Both the position numbers and the translations under genes were made by a program. A stretch of DNA of 64,000 nt from Aliiroseovarius salicola (lineage in GTDB: Bacteria; Pseudomonadota; Alphaproteobacteria; Rhodobacterales; Rhodobacteraceae), in contig NZ_JAQIIO010000004.1 of the NCBI RefSeq assembly GCF_027891095.1, positions 124,001 through 188,000 on the forward strand, in the 5' to 3' direction. Positions 27,379 to 34,774 of this stretch are shown here, one piece after another (within the stretch, counting starts at the first letter, position 1; each line of letters starts with the position of its first letter). The notes beneath the pieces were generated by a model. That model was not told the DNA's origin and ran no database searches. It was given only the letters and a program-made list of their open reading frames with translations.

Positions 27379-28362
27379 TTAGCGATACAAAATAAAGCCA
27401 CCGGTTTCACGAGCGATCACACCATCGACGAAGGGATCTTCGCTTGTCACGACGATGATACCCGCCACTTCCATGTCGGCGCCTTCACCAGCGAGAACCG
27501 CGTAATAGTTACCGCTTTCATACTGGACAATCTTGTTTTCGGCAGCATCGAAGTAAGTACTGCCGAGTTGGCCAGCGATCTCTCCGGCGTTGTTCATAAC
27601 GCCCGGTCCAACTTTGAACAGGATCGTCGGCAGTGCCGAGATACCAAGTTCTGCGAGATATGCGCTGGTAAGCTCAGTCCCATTGGTGCTGAAGATGCGG
27701 CGGTTGGTCACTTCACCATCTACGCCGGATCCTTGGTTGAAGTCATCAAAGTCGATGCGCATGATCATGTCACCGGTGGCATATTCCAGTCCGCCAGATC
27801 CATTGAAGTCCCGAATACCAGCATAGTCACCCGTGAACTGGGCCTGACCAGAGGTGGGGATCGTTACGCCGCCGTTGCGTTCGTAAAGGAAGCCGCCGAA
27901 GCCAAATCCCGAATAGGCCCCGGTGCGCACGATTGCGAAACGGGTGATTGGCTTTCCGTCCGCATCAGTGTTGTCACTGACACCATAAAGGGCTTTGTGC
28001 GAGAACTGGTTGATCGGTGCGCCGGTCACGCTGTCCTGGAAGATGCTGTCATTTTCGTACACACGGAATCCGTTCAGCGAGGCAACCTGGTTGTCGCGGC
28101 TGTAAGTGTTGTCACCATCAAAGGCCAGGTTGTCGACCGAGAACGTGTCATCTGCCGCATTGTATGAGATCGACTGGGCGTAACCATTGCCGCTTCCGTC
28201 TTCCTCTTCATAGCGAGTGATGGATCGGCTTGAACTCGGGTTGGTTGTGCCCGGCAAAAGATCGTCATCCCCCGGTCCCGGATTGGTGATCGGGTTGTTT
28301 CCGCCATTATCACATGCTGACACTGCAGCGATGAGAATTCCTGCTTTTAATATATTTTTCAT
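27379..28362 (-). CDS. Slam-dependent surface lipoprotein candidate
   Basis: 327 residues. The lipoprotein signal is 'AGILIAAVSACDNGG', with lipid Cys near residue 17. It is followed by a Gly/Asn/Asp-rich linker and a mostly beta region containing 'YGVSDNTDADGKPITRFAIVRTG' and C-terminal 'EVAGIIVVTSEDPFVDGVIARETGGFILYR', cut here only for description. The C-terminal beta-barrel-like 'ARETGGFIL' ending resembles TbpB-like and other Slam substrates. The ligand (heme, metal-loaded carrier or other) is unknown. Operon partner of the Slam gene. Confidence 0.65.
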   Translation of the reverse strand: MKNILKAGILIAAVSACDNGGNNPITNPGPGDDDLLPGTTNPSSSRSITRYEEEDGSGNGYAQSISYNAADDTFSVDNLAFDGDNTYSRDNQVASLNGFRVYENDSIFQDSVTGAPINQFSHKALYGVSDNTDADGKPITRFAIVRTGAYSGFGFGGFLYERNGGVTIPTSGQAQFTGDYAGIRDFNGSGGLEYATGDMIMRIDFDDFNQGSGVDGEVTNRRIFSTNGTELTSAYLAELGISALPTILFKVGPGVMNNAGEIAGQLGSTYFDAAENKIVQYESGNYYAVLAGEGADMEVAGIIVVTSEDPFVDGVIARETGGFILYR

Positions 28363-28421
28363 GAACCTGCCTCGGGTTTTCGTCGCGTTAATCAGGAACA
28401 GACCTCAGGATTTTGTCAAGA

Positions 28422-28442
28422 TTGCAATGAAATTCTATGCAA
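28422..28442. promoter_or_regulatory. 21-bp palindrome upstream of the lipoprotein/Slam pair
   Basis: TTGCA-AT-GAA-A-TTC-TA-TGCAA: 16 of 20 paired positions are symmetric. It lies 60 bases upstream of the lipoprotein start, next to a TTGACA-like -35 on that strand. The shape fits a Fur-superfamily operator. Which regulator binds is unknown; a fur/mur-like gene sits at 56838-57269 in this window. Confidence 0.45.
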
Positions 28443-28559
28443 ATTCCTTGCGGTGTGTGGTGATTGCGCCGCTTCTTGCATTCCTACGTCATCTAGCAGT
28501 TCAGATCGGCGACCGGACTAGATATAGTGGCCCCAGTCACATCCAGAGAGAGATTCGCC

Positions 28560-29468
28560 ATGTCCCTGAGCCCTGAGCAGAAAGCCGAGATCGAAGAGCA
28601 ACGCAGCCAGTCTAACAAGACTTTGCGTGTGGTCAGCGAGGGGATGGAGAAACATCTCTATACGGCGCATGAGGTTCTCGACCACGGATTTGTCCGCGTG
28701 ATCGACTATATGGGCGACGATGCCGCGATCTGTCAGGCCGCGCGGGTGAGCTATGGCAAGGGCACCAAATCGGTGCAGAATGACGCCGGTTTGATCCGCT
28801 ACCTGATGCGCCACTGGCACTCAACCCCGTTCGAAATGTGCGAAATCAAACTGCATGTGAAACTGCCGGTCTTTGTGGCACGCCAATGGATCCGCCACCG
28901 CACCGCCAATGTGAATGAATATTCAGCCCGTTATTCCATTCTGGATCGGGAGTTTTACATCCCCGCACCGGAGCATGTCGCTGCGCAATCCGTGGTGAAC
29001 AACCAAGGCCGCGGGGCAGCGCTTCAGGGCGAAGAGGCCGCGCGGGTTCTGGAAATCCTCAAGGCCGACAGCAACCGGGCCTATGATCACTATGAAGAGA
29101 TGATCTCGCAGGATGGTCAGGACGGTCTGGCGCGCGAGCTTGCCCGGATGAACCTGCCCGCAAACATCTATACCCAGTGGTATTGGAAAGTGGACCTGCA
29201 CAACCTCTTCCACTTCCTGCGCCTGCGCGCCGACCACCACGCCCAATATGAAATCCGCGTCTACGCCGACGCCATGTGCAAGATCGTCGCCGACTGGGTG
29301 CCCGCCGCTTACGGCGCATTCGAAGACTACCGCATGGGCGGCGCCAACATGTCCGGCCGCGCCATGGACTGCGTCCGTCGGATGCTGAAAGGCGAAGAGG
29401 TCACGCAGGAAAACTCGGGTATGTCGAAGGGCGAATGGCGTGAGTTTGAGGCGGAGTTGAATGGGTGA
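28560..29468 (+). CDS. thyX: FAD-dependent thymidylate synthase
   Basis: 302 residues. The ThyX signature RHR-x7-S is present as '[19 protein letters not shown]', with '[17 protein letters not shown]' for FAD and dUMP. It makes dTMP from dUMP with methylenetetrahydrofolate and NADPH, replacing ThyA. The ATG at 28560 follows AGAGAGA; in-frame codons upstream have no ribosome site. It is divergent from the lipoprotein/Slam operon with a 197-base gap. Confidence 0.95.
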   Translation: MSLSPEQKAEIEEQRSQSNKTLRVVSEGMEKHLYTAHEVLDHGFVRVIDYMGDDAAICQAARVSYGKGTKSVQNDAGLIRYLMRHWHSTPFEMCEIKLHVKLPVFVARQWIRHRTANVNEYSARYSILDREFYIPAPEHVAAQSVVNNQGRGAALQGEEAARVLEILKADSNRAYDHYEEMISQDGQDGLARELARMNLPANIYTQWYWKVDLHNLFHFLRLRADHHAQYEIRVYADAMCKIVADWVPAAYGAFEDYRMGGANMSGRAMDCVRRMLKGEEVTQENSGMSKGEWREFEAELNG

Positions 29469-29475
29469 TGAACGG

Positions 29476-29546
29476 TCGGGGCTAAGCCCCGATCATTTGA
29501 TCTGGGGGATCAAATGAAGTGAAGAACGGGCGCGCTGCAAAGCGCG
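29476..29546. repeat. Three tandem hairpins after thyX
   Basis: TCGGGGC-TAA-GCCCCGA (29476-29492), CATTTGATC-N5-GATCAAATG (29494-29516) and CGCGCT-GCAA-AGCGCG (29531-29546), all perfect stems within 71 bases and without T-runs. They lie between thyX and the AT-rich GIY-YIG gene. Confidence 0.7.
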
Positions 29547-29572
29547 GCCATTATGCAAGTGGGAGACATTAG

Positions 29573-30352
29573 ATGGGGGATTTACCCTGGATCTCTGCAA
29601 TTAAGCAGGTATTAGAAAACTCGCCAGATCCAATGCATTACAAAACGATTGCAGAAGAGATTTCAAAACTGGAGTTGCGGGCTAGCATTGGCGCAACACC
29701 CGCTAATACAGTGAATGCTTACATCAACACATCAATTAACAATGATGGTGACCAAAGCCCGTTCGTGAAGGCCGGGCGCGGTTACTATTTTTTGAAGTCC
29801 AAACTGGCCTCGATGGAAGTTAAAAATACTTCTGAGCAAGAAAGTGACCAAAAGGCTTCGGGAGTTGTTCAAGCCTTAGGCATGTACTGGCGCCATACTG
29901 ATGTTGAATGGAAGTCGTCACCACGGTTGCTTGGTCAAGAGCAGGTGGGTTCGGATGTTGTAGATTTTAGTGAACAAGTTGGGGTCTATATTCTTCATGA
30001 TCGCGACCGTGTCGTTTATGTTGGTCGAACGACAGATAGACCTATAGGGCAACGACTGTTTGAGCACACAAAAGGCAGATTGAATGGACGGTGGGATAGA
30101 TTTTCGTGGTTCGGATTGAAATCAGTCAGTGAGAGTGGTGAACTGAGCGATGTAAATCTTCAGGGTAATGACGCAGATGTAATTATCGCCACTTTGGAAT
30201 CGGTTTTGATCGAGGCGTTGGAACCGCCTCAGAACCGCAAACGCGGAGATCAACTTTCGACAGTTGAATATCTCCAAGTGGCGGATCCTGAAAAAAACAA
30301 AGCGGTCGCTATGGCGATGCAAGCTATGATGTCGGCTATAGTTGGAGAGTGA
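29573..30352 (+). CDS. HARE-HTH / GIY-YIG nuclease fusion
   Basis: 259 residues, AT-richer than neighbours. Residues 1-75 match the HARE-HTH (HB1/ASXL) fold: 'ISAIKQVLENSPDPMHYKTIAEEISK', 'GATPANTVNAYI', 'FVKAGRGYYFLK'. Residues about 130-235 form a GIY-YIG-type nuclease: 'VGVYILHDRDRVVYVGRT' (GVY and YVG halves), Arg and His in 'IGQRLFEH', and catalytic Glu in 'ESVLIEALEPPQNRK'. HARE-HTH occurs in restriction and epigenetic contexts. No methylase or other restriction gene is near, so it may act alone. A shared terminator separates it from csp. Function not established. Confidence 0.72.
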   Translation: MGDLPWISAIKQVLENSPDPMHYKTIAEEISKLELRASIGATPANTVNAYINTSINNDGDQSPFVKAGRGYYFLKSKLASMEVKNTSEQESDQKASGVVQALGMYWRHTDVEWKSSPRLLGQEQVGSDVVDFSEQVGVYILHDRDRVVYVGRTTDRPIGQRLFEHTKGRLNGRWDRFSWFGLKSVSESGELSDVNLQGNDADVIIATLESVLIEALEPPQNRKRGDQLSTVEYLQVADPEKNKAVAMAMQAMMSAIVGE

Positions 30353-30365
30353 CCCCCAAAAAGAA

Positions 30366-30397
30366 AACCCCCGCCAACCTCTCGGTTCGCGGGGGTT
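30366..30397. terminator. Bidirectional terminator between the GIY-YIG gene and csp
   Basis: AACCCCCGC / GCGGGGGTT perfect 9-bp stem, 14-base loop. T-runs occur on both sides (TTCTTTAATTT on the plus strand, TTTTCTTTTT on the minus strand). Confidence 0.85.
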
Positions 30398-30424
30398 CTT
30401 TAATTTCCCTAAGCGGGAAACCTC

Positions 30425-30631
30425 TTAGGCCAGCTCGAGGTTGGCAGCAGAGGTTTTGCCATTACGGCCGGTTTCCAGCTCGTAGTTGACTTTTTGGTTG
30501 TCCTGCAGTTCACGCAGGCCGGCGCGCTCAACGGCCGAGATGTGCACAAAGATGTCTGCGCCGCCGTCGTCGGGTTGAATGAAGCCGTAGCCTTTAGTGC
30601 TGTTGAACCATTTTACGGTGCCTGAAGCCAT
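30425..30631 (-). CDS. Cold-shock-domain protein
   Basis: 68 residues, a complete cold-shock domain: RNP1 in '[12 protein letters not shown]' and RNP2 in 'DIFVHISAV'. It is a small cytoplasmic RNA chaperone. ATG preceded by AGGAGA. A leader of up to 250 bases to the next divergent gene leaves room for a long cold-responsive 5' UTR, but no defined element is seen. Terminator shared with the neighbour. Confidence 0.95.
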   Translation of the reverse strand: MASGTVKWFNSTKGYGFIQPDDGGADIFVHISAVERAGLRELQDNQKVNYELETGRNGKTSAANLELA

Positions 30632-30884
30632 TTCCGTATTCTCCTAATTTATGCCACCCACAACATGCGGTGACCCTGGTAGCGCAGTCTTGAACTTACC
30701 GACTGCGTAGTGAGAAGGCGGAAGATAGTCTGTCGTACAGAACTCACATGGCCTGTCGCGAAGGGAAAATCAAGGCTTTCCTGCAATTGTTCCTGTCTGT
30801 CTGTCTTGTTCTTGCAATCATCAGCGCCCATAACGGGGCAAGTTTGAACACAAAACGTGACAAAAAAATGACAGGAGGGGCATG

Positions 30885-31220
30885 ATGCGGTTCTGGGGTT
30901 TGAAAAACTGCGATTCCTGCAAGAAGGCGCAGAAGGCTTTGGTGGCTGCTGGGTATGATCTGAATGTGACGGATGTGCGGGCAGATGGTGTTGCGCCCGA
31001 AGATCTGGCGCGATTTCATGGGGTGTTCGGAGAGGCATTGGTCAATAAGCGTTCAACCACCTGGCGCGGCCTGTCGGAGGACGAGCGGGCAGGGGATCCT
31101 CTTTTACTTCTGGCGACTTACCCGACGCTTATGAAGCGTCCAGTTGTTGAAAAAGGGGATCAGTTGACGTTGGGTTGGGACAAGAAAACAAGCGCCCTGT
31201 GGTTGGACACGGCCAGCTGA
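30885..31220 (+). CDS. ArsC/Spx-family thioredoxin-fold protein
   Basis: 111 residues. 'MRFWGLKNCDSCKKAQKAL' has the C-x-x-C active pair, 'RSTTWRGLSEDE' and 'TLMKRPVVEKGD' are family positions. It resembles YffB/arsenate-reductase-like proteins (ArsC-like), often of unknown substrate. The start at the second ATG (30885) lies 6 bases after AGGAGG; the ATG at 30882 is too close to that site. A role as true arsenate reductase is not shown. Confidence 0.88.
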   Translation: MRFWGLKNCDSCKKAQKALVAAGYDLNVTDVRADGVAPEDLARFHGVFGEALVNKRSTTWRGLSEDERAGDPLLLLATYPTLMKRPVVEKGDQLTLGWDKKTSALWLDTAS

Positions 31221-31254
31221 CCCCCTATCTCCTAACGCAAAGAGGAGTGAGTAT

Positions 31255-31611
31255 ATGCGCAACGCTGCATTGGTTTTGGGGATCATCGCCGGGATCTGGG
31301 GGATGGTCGTCGGGTTTTTCGGGTATGGCTATACCGAGCTGATCGACCGGTTTGGGGAGCTGCCGGATCTGGCGGAGCAGGTGGATCACCCGGCCCGCGT
31401 GCGCGCTTTTGCGCTGATTGCGCCTCTGCTGGCGCTGGCCGGTGGGGCCATGGCTCGGTCGGTGGCGCAAATCGGCGGAGTATTGCTGCTGGCCTCGGCG
31501 GCAGGCATGTATTTCGCCTTTGGCTATGGCGTCTTTACCATGTTCCCAATTGCACTGGCGGGGCTTGGGGGGATTTTGGCAATTGCAGCTATCAAACCCG
31601 ATTCGCATTGA
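31255..31611 (+). CDS. Small integral membrane protein, unknown
   Basis: 118 residues. It has an N-terminal helix 'ALVLGIIAGIWGMVVGFFGYG', a loop with 'LIDRFGELPDLAEQVDHPARV', then three further hydrophobic helices. Four membrane segments in all, no family recognised. Preceded by AAAGAGGAG. It follows the ArsC-like gene by 34 bases and may share its transcript. Confidence 0.75.
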   Translation: MRNAALVLGIIAGIWGMVVGFFGYGYTELIDRFGELPDLAEQVDHPARVRAFALIAPLLALAGGAMARSVAQIGGVLLLASAAGMYFAFGYGVFTMFPIALAGLGGILAIAAIKPDSH

Positions 31612-31612
31612 G

Positions 31613-31644
31613 TAAAAAAAATGCCCCGTCGGGACAGACGGGGC
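31613..31644 (-). terminator. Terminator of the bufferin operon
   Basis: GCCCCGTC-N6-GACGGGGC perfect 8-bp stem, followed on the minus strand by A and eight T. Lies 30 bases after the DoxX stop. Confidence 0.88.
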
Positions 31645-31673
31645 GGGGTACTTGGTACATATAGGGTGAGGCG

Positions 31674-32222
31674 TTAACGCAGCTTTAGGAAACGATCGGC
31701 TGACAATGGTCCGGCCCCTTTGATCACCAAGGTGATCAGCACCACCATCCAGAAGAGGCGCTGATCAAGGATCAGGCTGTCGGGGATGCGGTCAAACCAC
31801 GCGCCCAGTGTTTCGGGATGCTGAAGGGCGTCATGACCAAAAAGATCGGTGAGCGTTTGCACCACGACAAAGCCGATCATGCCCACTGCTGCGAGGCGAG
31901 TGAACAGGCCAATGATCAACAGGAGCGGCAGAATGAACTCGGCCAATGTGCCTGCAATCACGACCAGCGTGTGAAACGCGCTAAGCTCGCTGGCATTATA
32001 GTTCACGGCTTCCATCGCCTTGGGGAAAATCTGCGCATAGGCGCCCAGCGAGGGGCTGAACACGCCAAAAATCCCGTCGCCGAGTTTGGTCATGGCCGAG
32101 GCCCAGAAATAACCTGCCAGCGTGGCGGCAAAAGTGAATCTGGCCATGAGCGGCAGTATCGCCGGGGCGAGGTTCTCGACCTTCTCGGCCGGTAAATTGT
32201 GCATAGTTACAAGAACGTTCAT
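31674..32222 (-). CDS. DoxX-family membrane protein of the bufferin operon
   Basis: 182 residues with four hydrophobic segments: 'ILPLMARFTFAATLAGYFWASAMTK', 'LSAFHTLVVIAGTLAEFILPLLLIIGLF', 'LAAVGMIGFVVVQTL' and 'LFWMVVLITLVIKGAG'. DoxX proteins close HvfABC/BufABC-type operons. Its role may be electron or metal handling in the membrane; not established. Starts 2 bases after the DUF2063 stop, so it is the last gene of the four-gene unit. Confidence 0.88.
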   Translation of the reverse strand: MNVLVTMHNLPAEKVENLAPAILPLMARFTFAATLAGYFWASAMTKLGDGIFGVFSPSLGAYAQIFPKAMEAVNYNASELSAFHTLVVIAGTLAEFILPLLLIIGLFTRLAAVGMIGFVVVQTLTDLFGHDALQHPETLGAWFDRIPDSLILDQRLFWMVVLITLVIKGAGPLSADRFLKLR

Positions 32223-32224
32223 CG

Positions 32225-33001
32225 TTATCCCCTATCGATCTTGATGATGGCGTGCCCGGCAAAGAGCGCGCCCAGCGTTATGGTTAGGTCGAAATCGGCC
32301 ACTTCTGATGTGGCTAGACCCAGAGCCGTGCCGAAGGTGCTCCCCTTCAAAAGCGCTTCGACGAAAGTTGCGCCGCCCATTGGCAGACGTTGCGCAATCG
32401 GATCAAACCCTTTGCGCGAAATCAGGATGTCTTCGGGTGACATTACCGGCGATGGACCGTCTTGCATGTTGTATTCCCAGATCGAAAGCGCTGGAAAATC
32501 GGATCGCAGGATCTCGACCGCGGGTGCGAGGGTGAGACGTGCATCCATCAAGTCAGCCTGACTTAGCGCGGTCAGTTTCACAGGATCAATCGCCTCGCTG
32601 TCACCCGCGTGATAGGCGCGGCGCAAGGCGAGTTCGAGCTTGGCCACATCGGGCAGGTATTTCAGGTGTACCGTACCGGGGAAGCCCACGAGGAACTGGG
32701 GGATGGCGGCGCCATAATGCATCATCATTTGCGAGGATGGTGGATGGATCCGCAGATAAACCAGCGCCATTTGGCGAAAGAACTCTTCGCCCAGAAGTTT
32801 GACCAGAACCGGAAACCCCTCGGCCAGCGCGGTGGCCAGAGAATGGGCCACGTTATTGCGATAAACATCGAAGCGTTTTTCGGCCTGCAATCCATCTGGA
32901 TTGACCAGCCCTTCGGGGGCGGGGGTGCTGGGGTCGAGCATTGCTGTGCGAAACGCGGTTTGGCTGACCTCGGATGATTTGGGTTTCACATCAATATTCA
33001 T
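32225..33001 (-). CDS. bufC: DUF2063 (HvfC/BufC-type) partner protein
   Basis: 258 residues. The DUF2063 domain is visible in 'EKRFDVYRNNVAHSLATALAEGFPVLVKLLGEEFFRQMA' split over two helices, then 'YLPDVAKLELALRRAYHAGD'. These proteins bind RiPP precursors and hand them to the MNIO enzyme. The start overlaps the DUF692 stop as ATGA (32998-33001), which keeps the two proteins stoichiometric. The C-terminal half is the usual variable domain. Confidence 0.88.
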   Translation of the reverse strand: MNIDVKPKSSEVSQTAFRTAMLDPSTPAPEGLVNPDGLQAEKRFDVYRNNVAHSLATALAEGFPVLVKLLGEEFFRQMALVYLRIHPPSSQMMMHYGAAIPQFLVGFPGTVHLKYLPDVAKLELALRRAYHAGDSEAIDPVKLTALSQADLMDARLTLAPAVEILRSDFPALSIWEYNMQDGPSPVMSPEDILISRKGFDPIAQRLPMGGATFVEALLKGSTFGTALGLATSEVADFDLTITLGALFAGHAIIKIDRG

Positions 33002-33879
33002 GCGGGCACCTGCCGTGTTGAGGCAGCGGCCAAGTGGTTTGTGGCATGGGCAGCTTCGGCTTCCAATTCTGGAAACTCTGGCACATCATTGTCCCATTCC
33101 ACCAGAGCAGGGCGTGCGCCCCCTTTGGCTACCACGTAATCAAACAGCGCCCAAACCGGTTCATCGACGGGTTTGCCATGGCTGTCGATCAAGAGTTTGC
33201 GGCCAAGCTCGTCGGCATCCTCGTCATGACCAGCAAGGTGAAATTCCTCCACCAGTTCAAGCGGGTAGGCGTCGATATAGGCGCGCGGATCAAATTCGAG
33301 ATTGGTGGCAGAGATAAAGACATTGTTCACGTCAAGAAGCAGGCCGCAACCGGTACGACGAGCGATCTCGCGGATGAAATCGGGCTCGGACCAGGTGCTT
33401 TCCGCAAAGGCCAGATAAGAGGAGGGATTTTCCAAGAGCATCTTGCGGCCAAGGAATTCCTGCACTTCGTTTATATGGCGGGTTACACGGGCAAGCGTGT
33501 CATTTGTATATGGTAGTGGCAGCAGATCGTTCAGGAACTGGCTGTCATGGGTGGACCAGGCAAGATGTTCGGAAAACTTTGCAGGGTTCAGCCAATCAAC
33601 AAGTTTCTTCAAGCGTGCCAGATGTTCGGGGTCCAGCTGGCTCTCTCCACCGATTGACAGGCCCACACCATGGACCGATATCGGGAAACGCTCTGACAGA
33701 TGTTTCAGTTGTGCAAGGGGCCTTCCACCGTCGCCCATGTAGTTTTCGGCGTGGATCTCAAGCCAGGTGACAGCGCCAGGATCTTCCATCAAATCGTTGT
33801 AATGCTGTGGTTTGTAACCAACACCTACAGAATTGGGCAGGGCCTTTTTGGGACCAGATTTTGGAGATGTGTCCAGCAT
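32998..33879 (-). CDS. bufB: DUF692 multinuclear iron oxygenase (HvfB/BufB-type)
   Basis: 293 residues. TIM-barrel MNIO signatures: 'VTWLEIHAENYMGDGG', 'ISVHGVGLSIGG', 'KMLLENPSSYLAF', 'GCGLLLDVNNVFISATN', 'EEFHLAGHDED' and 'IDSHGKPVDEPVWALFDY', giving the His/Glu/Asn/Asp iron ligands. Family members convert cysteines of precursor peptides to heterocycles using iron and O2. It is 139 bases downstream of the DUF2282 precursor gene, separated by a strong hairpin, and overlaps the DUF2063 gene. Confidence 0.93.
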   Translation of the reverse strand: MLDTSPKSGPKKALPNSVGVGYKPQHYNDLMEDPGAVTWLEIHAENYMGDGGRPLAQLKHLSERFPISVHGVGLSIGGESQLDPEHLARLKKLVDWLNPAKFSEHLAWSTHDSQFLNDLLPLPYTNDTLARVTRHINEVQEFLGRKMLLENPSSYLAFAESTWSEPDFIREIARRTGCGLLLDVNNVFISATNLEFDPRAYIDAYPLELVEEFHLAGHDEDADELGRKLLIDSHGKPVDEPVWALFDYVVAKGGARPALVEWDNDVPEFPELEAEAAHATNHLAAASTRQVPA

Positions 33880-33954
33880 TAAAAGCTCCTGGTGGCTTGG
33901 GCGTTGGGGTGAAACTCCATCCGTTCAAGCAGCTGTGTGTGAAAATTCGAGAAT

Positions 33955-33986
33955 GGGTCGGCCCGGTTTTACGGCAGGGCCGACCC
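33955..33986 (-). other. 10-bp perfect hairpin between precursor and MNIO gene
   Basis: GGGTCGGCCC / GGGCCGACCC with a 12-base loop, no T-run. It stands between bufA and bufB and could stabilise or partly terminate the precursor transcript. Confidence 0.7.
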
Positions 33987-34018
33987 TGAAAATGAGCGGG
34001 CAGGGCCCGCAAAGTGTC

Positions 34019-34321
34019 TTATGACGCCGGCAGGTTCATTTCGGTTTCGGTCAGCGAACCTTTCATCATCTTGCCTGAAGCATCGGTGATTTCCATGGTT
34101 TCGCAGGTGCCGGCCGGGACCAGTTTCCAGGCATTGCCTTGGTAATCCACAGTTGACGAACCAGCGCAGGTGGTGCCGGGGCCAGCTTTGCAGTCATTTT
34201 GACCAGCCAGCGAAACACCGAAGCATTTTTCCTGATCGCCATCAGCAAGGGCGGCGGTTGCGTTTGCGGCGACGGCTGCGGATACGGCACCCAGAACGGC
34301 GATGGTTTTTGCTTTCGACAT
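34019..34321 (-). CDS. bufA: DUF2282 bufferin-type RiPP precursor (BufA1)
   Basis: 100 residues. Signal peptide with cleavage likely after ALA26, so the mature peptide is exported to the periplasm. Four cysteines (33, 44, 52, 73) lie in '[19 protein letters not shown]', '[14 protein letters not shown]' and 'VPAGTCETM', the DUF2282 pattern. In bufferins, core Cys are turned to thiooxazoles that bind copper. Divergent leader of about 450 bases upstream. Followed by a hairpin and then the MNIO enzyme, as in known bufferin operons. Confidence 0.85.
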   Translation of the reverse strand: MSKAKTIAVLGAVSAAVAANATAALADGDQEKCFGVSLAGQNDCKAGPGTTCAGSSTVDYQGNAWKLVPAGTCETMEITDASGKMMKGSLTETEMNLPAS

Positions 34322-34722
34322 GTGTACTTCCTTTCAGGTTTTAAACTCGTTCCGTGCCACGCGCTGTGCTGAGTTGGTTGCTCGAGGCCGGTAAAGAAAA
34401 GTTAGGCGGCCTGACCCAAGCTCTCCACTCACGAGGACGTTAGTCACGGGGGCGTTATTAACTAGGCGTTTTTTATTCACGGAACCGTGATCTGGCGGAA
34501 GGCGGTGATTGGGAAATATTACATAAAAACAACGCTTAACGAGAGAGGCACAGAGGTGTTGCATATGTGTTCTTATGTCAGTGGCAACGTAATAATTGTG
34601 AAAAACAGGGATATGTTTCAGGTGCAAACTATTCATGCGTTACCGTGATCACGCATTTCGTGAAGTTTGTGACCAATTGTCCAAAGGGCATTCAGCGCAG
34701 TCCCAAACCTTTATGGGAAAAT
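34322..34722. other. Non-coding region upstream of bufA
   Basis: About 400 bases with no supported gene. It must contain the bufA promoter. I see no clear ECF-type or CueR-type operator. Part of it (34480-34640) is AT-rich. Confidence 0.5.
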
Positions 34723-34754
34723 AAAAAAGCCGGAGCATCATGCTCCGGCTTTTT
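34723..34754 (-). terminator. Terminator of thrS
   Basis: GCCGGAGCA-TCA-TGCTCCGGC perfect 9-bp stem with A-run on one side and T-run on the other. Lies 21 bases after the thrS stop and works on either strand. Confidence 0.9.
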
Positions 34755-34774
34755 CACTAACAAAGAACAGGGTG

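Noticed and set aside
26608-28167. 519-codon open frame on the plus strand opposite the Slam and lipoprotein genes
   Set aside because: It spans two genes on the other strand, has no ribosome site or family, and the minus-strand proteins have clear signal peptides and folds.
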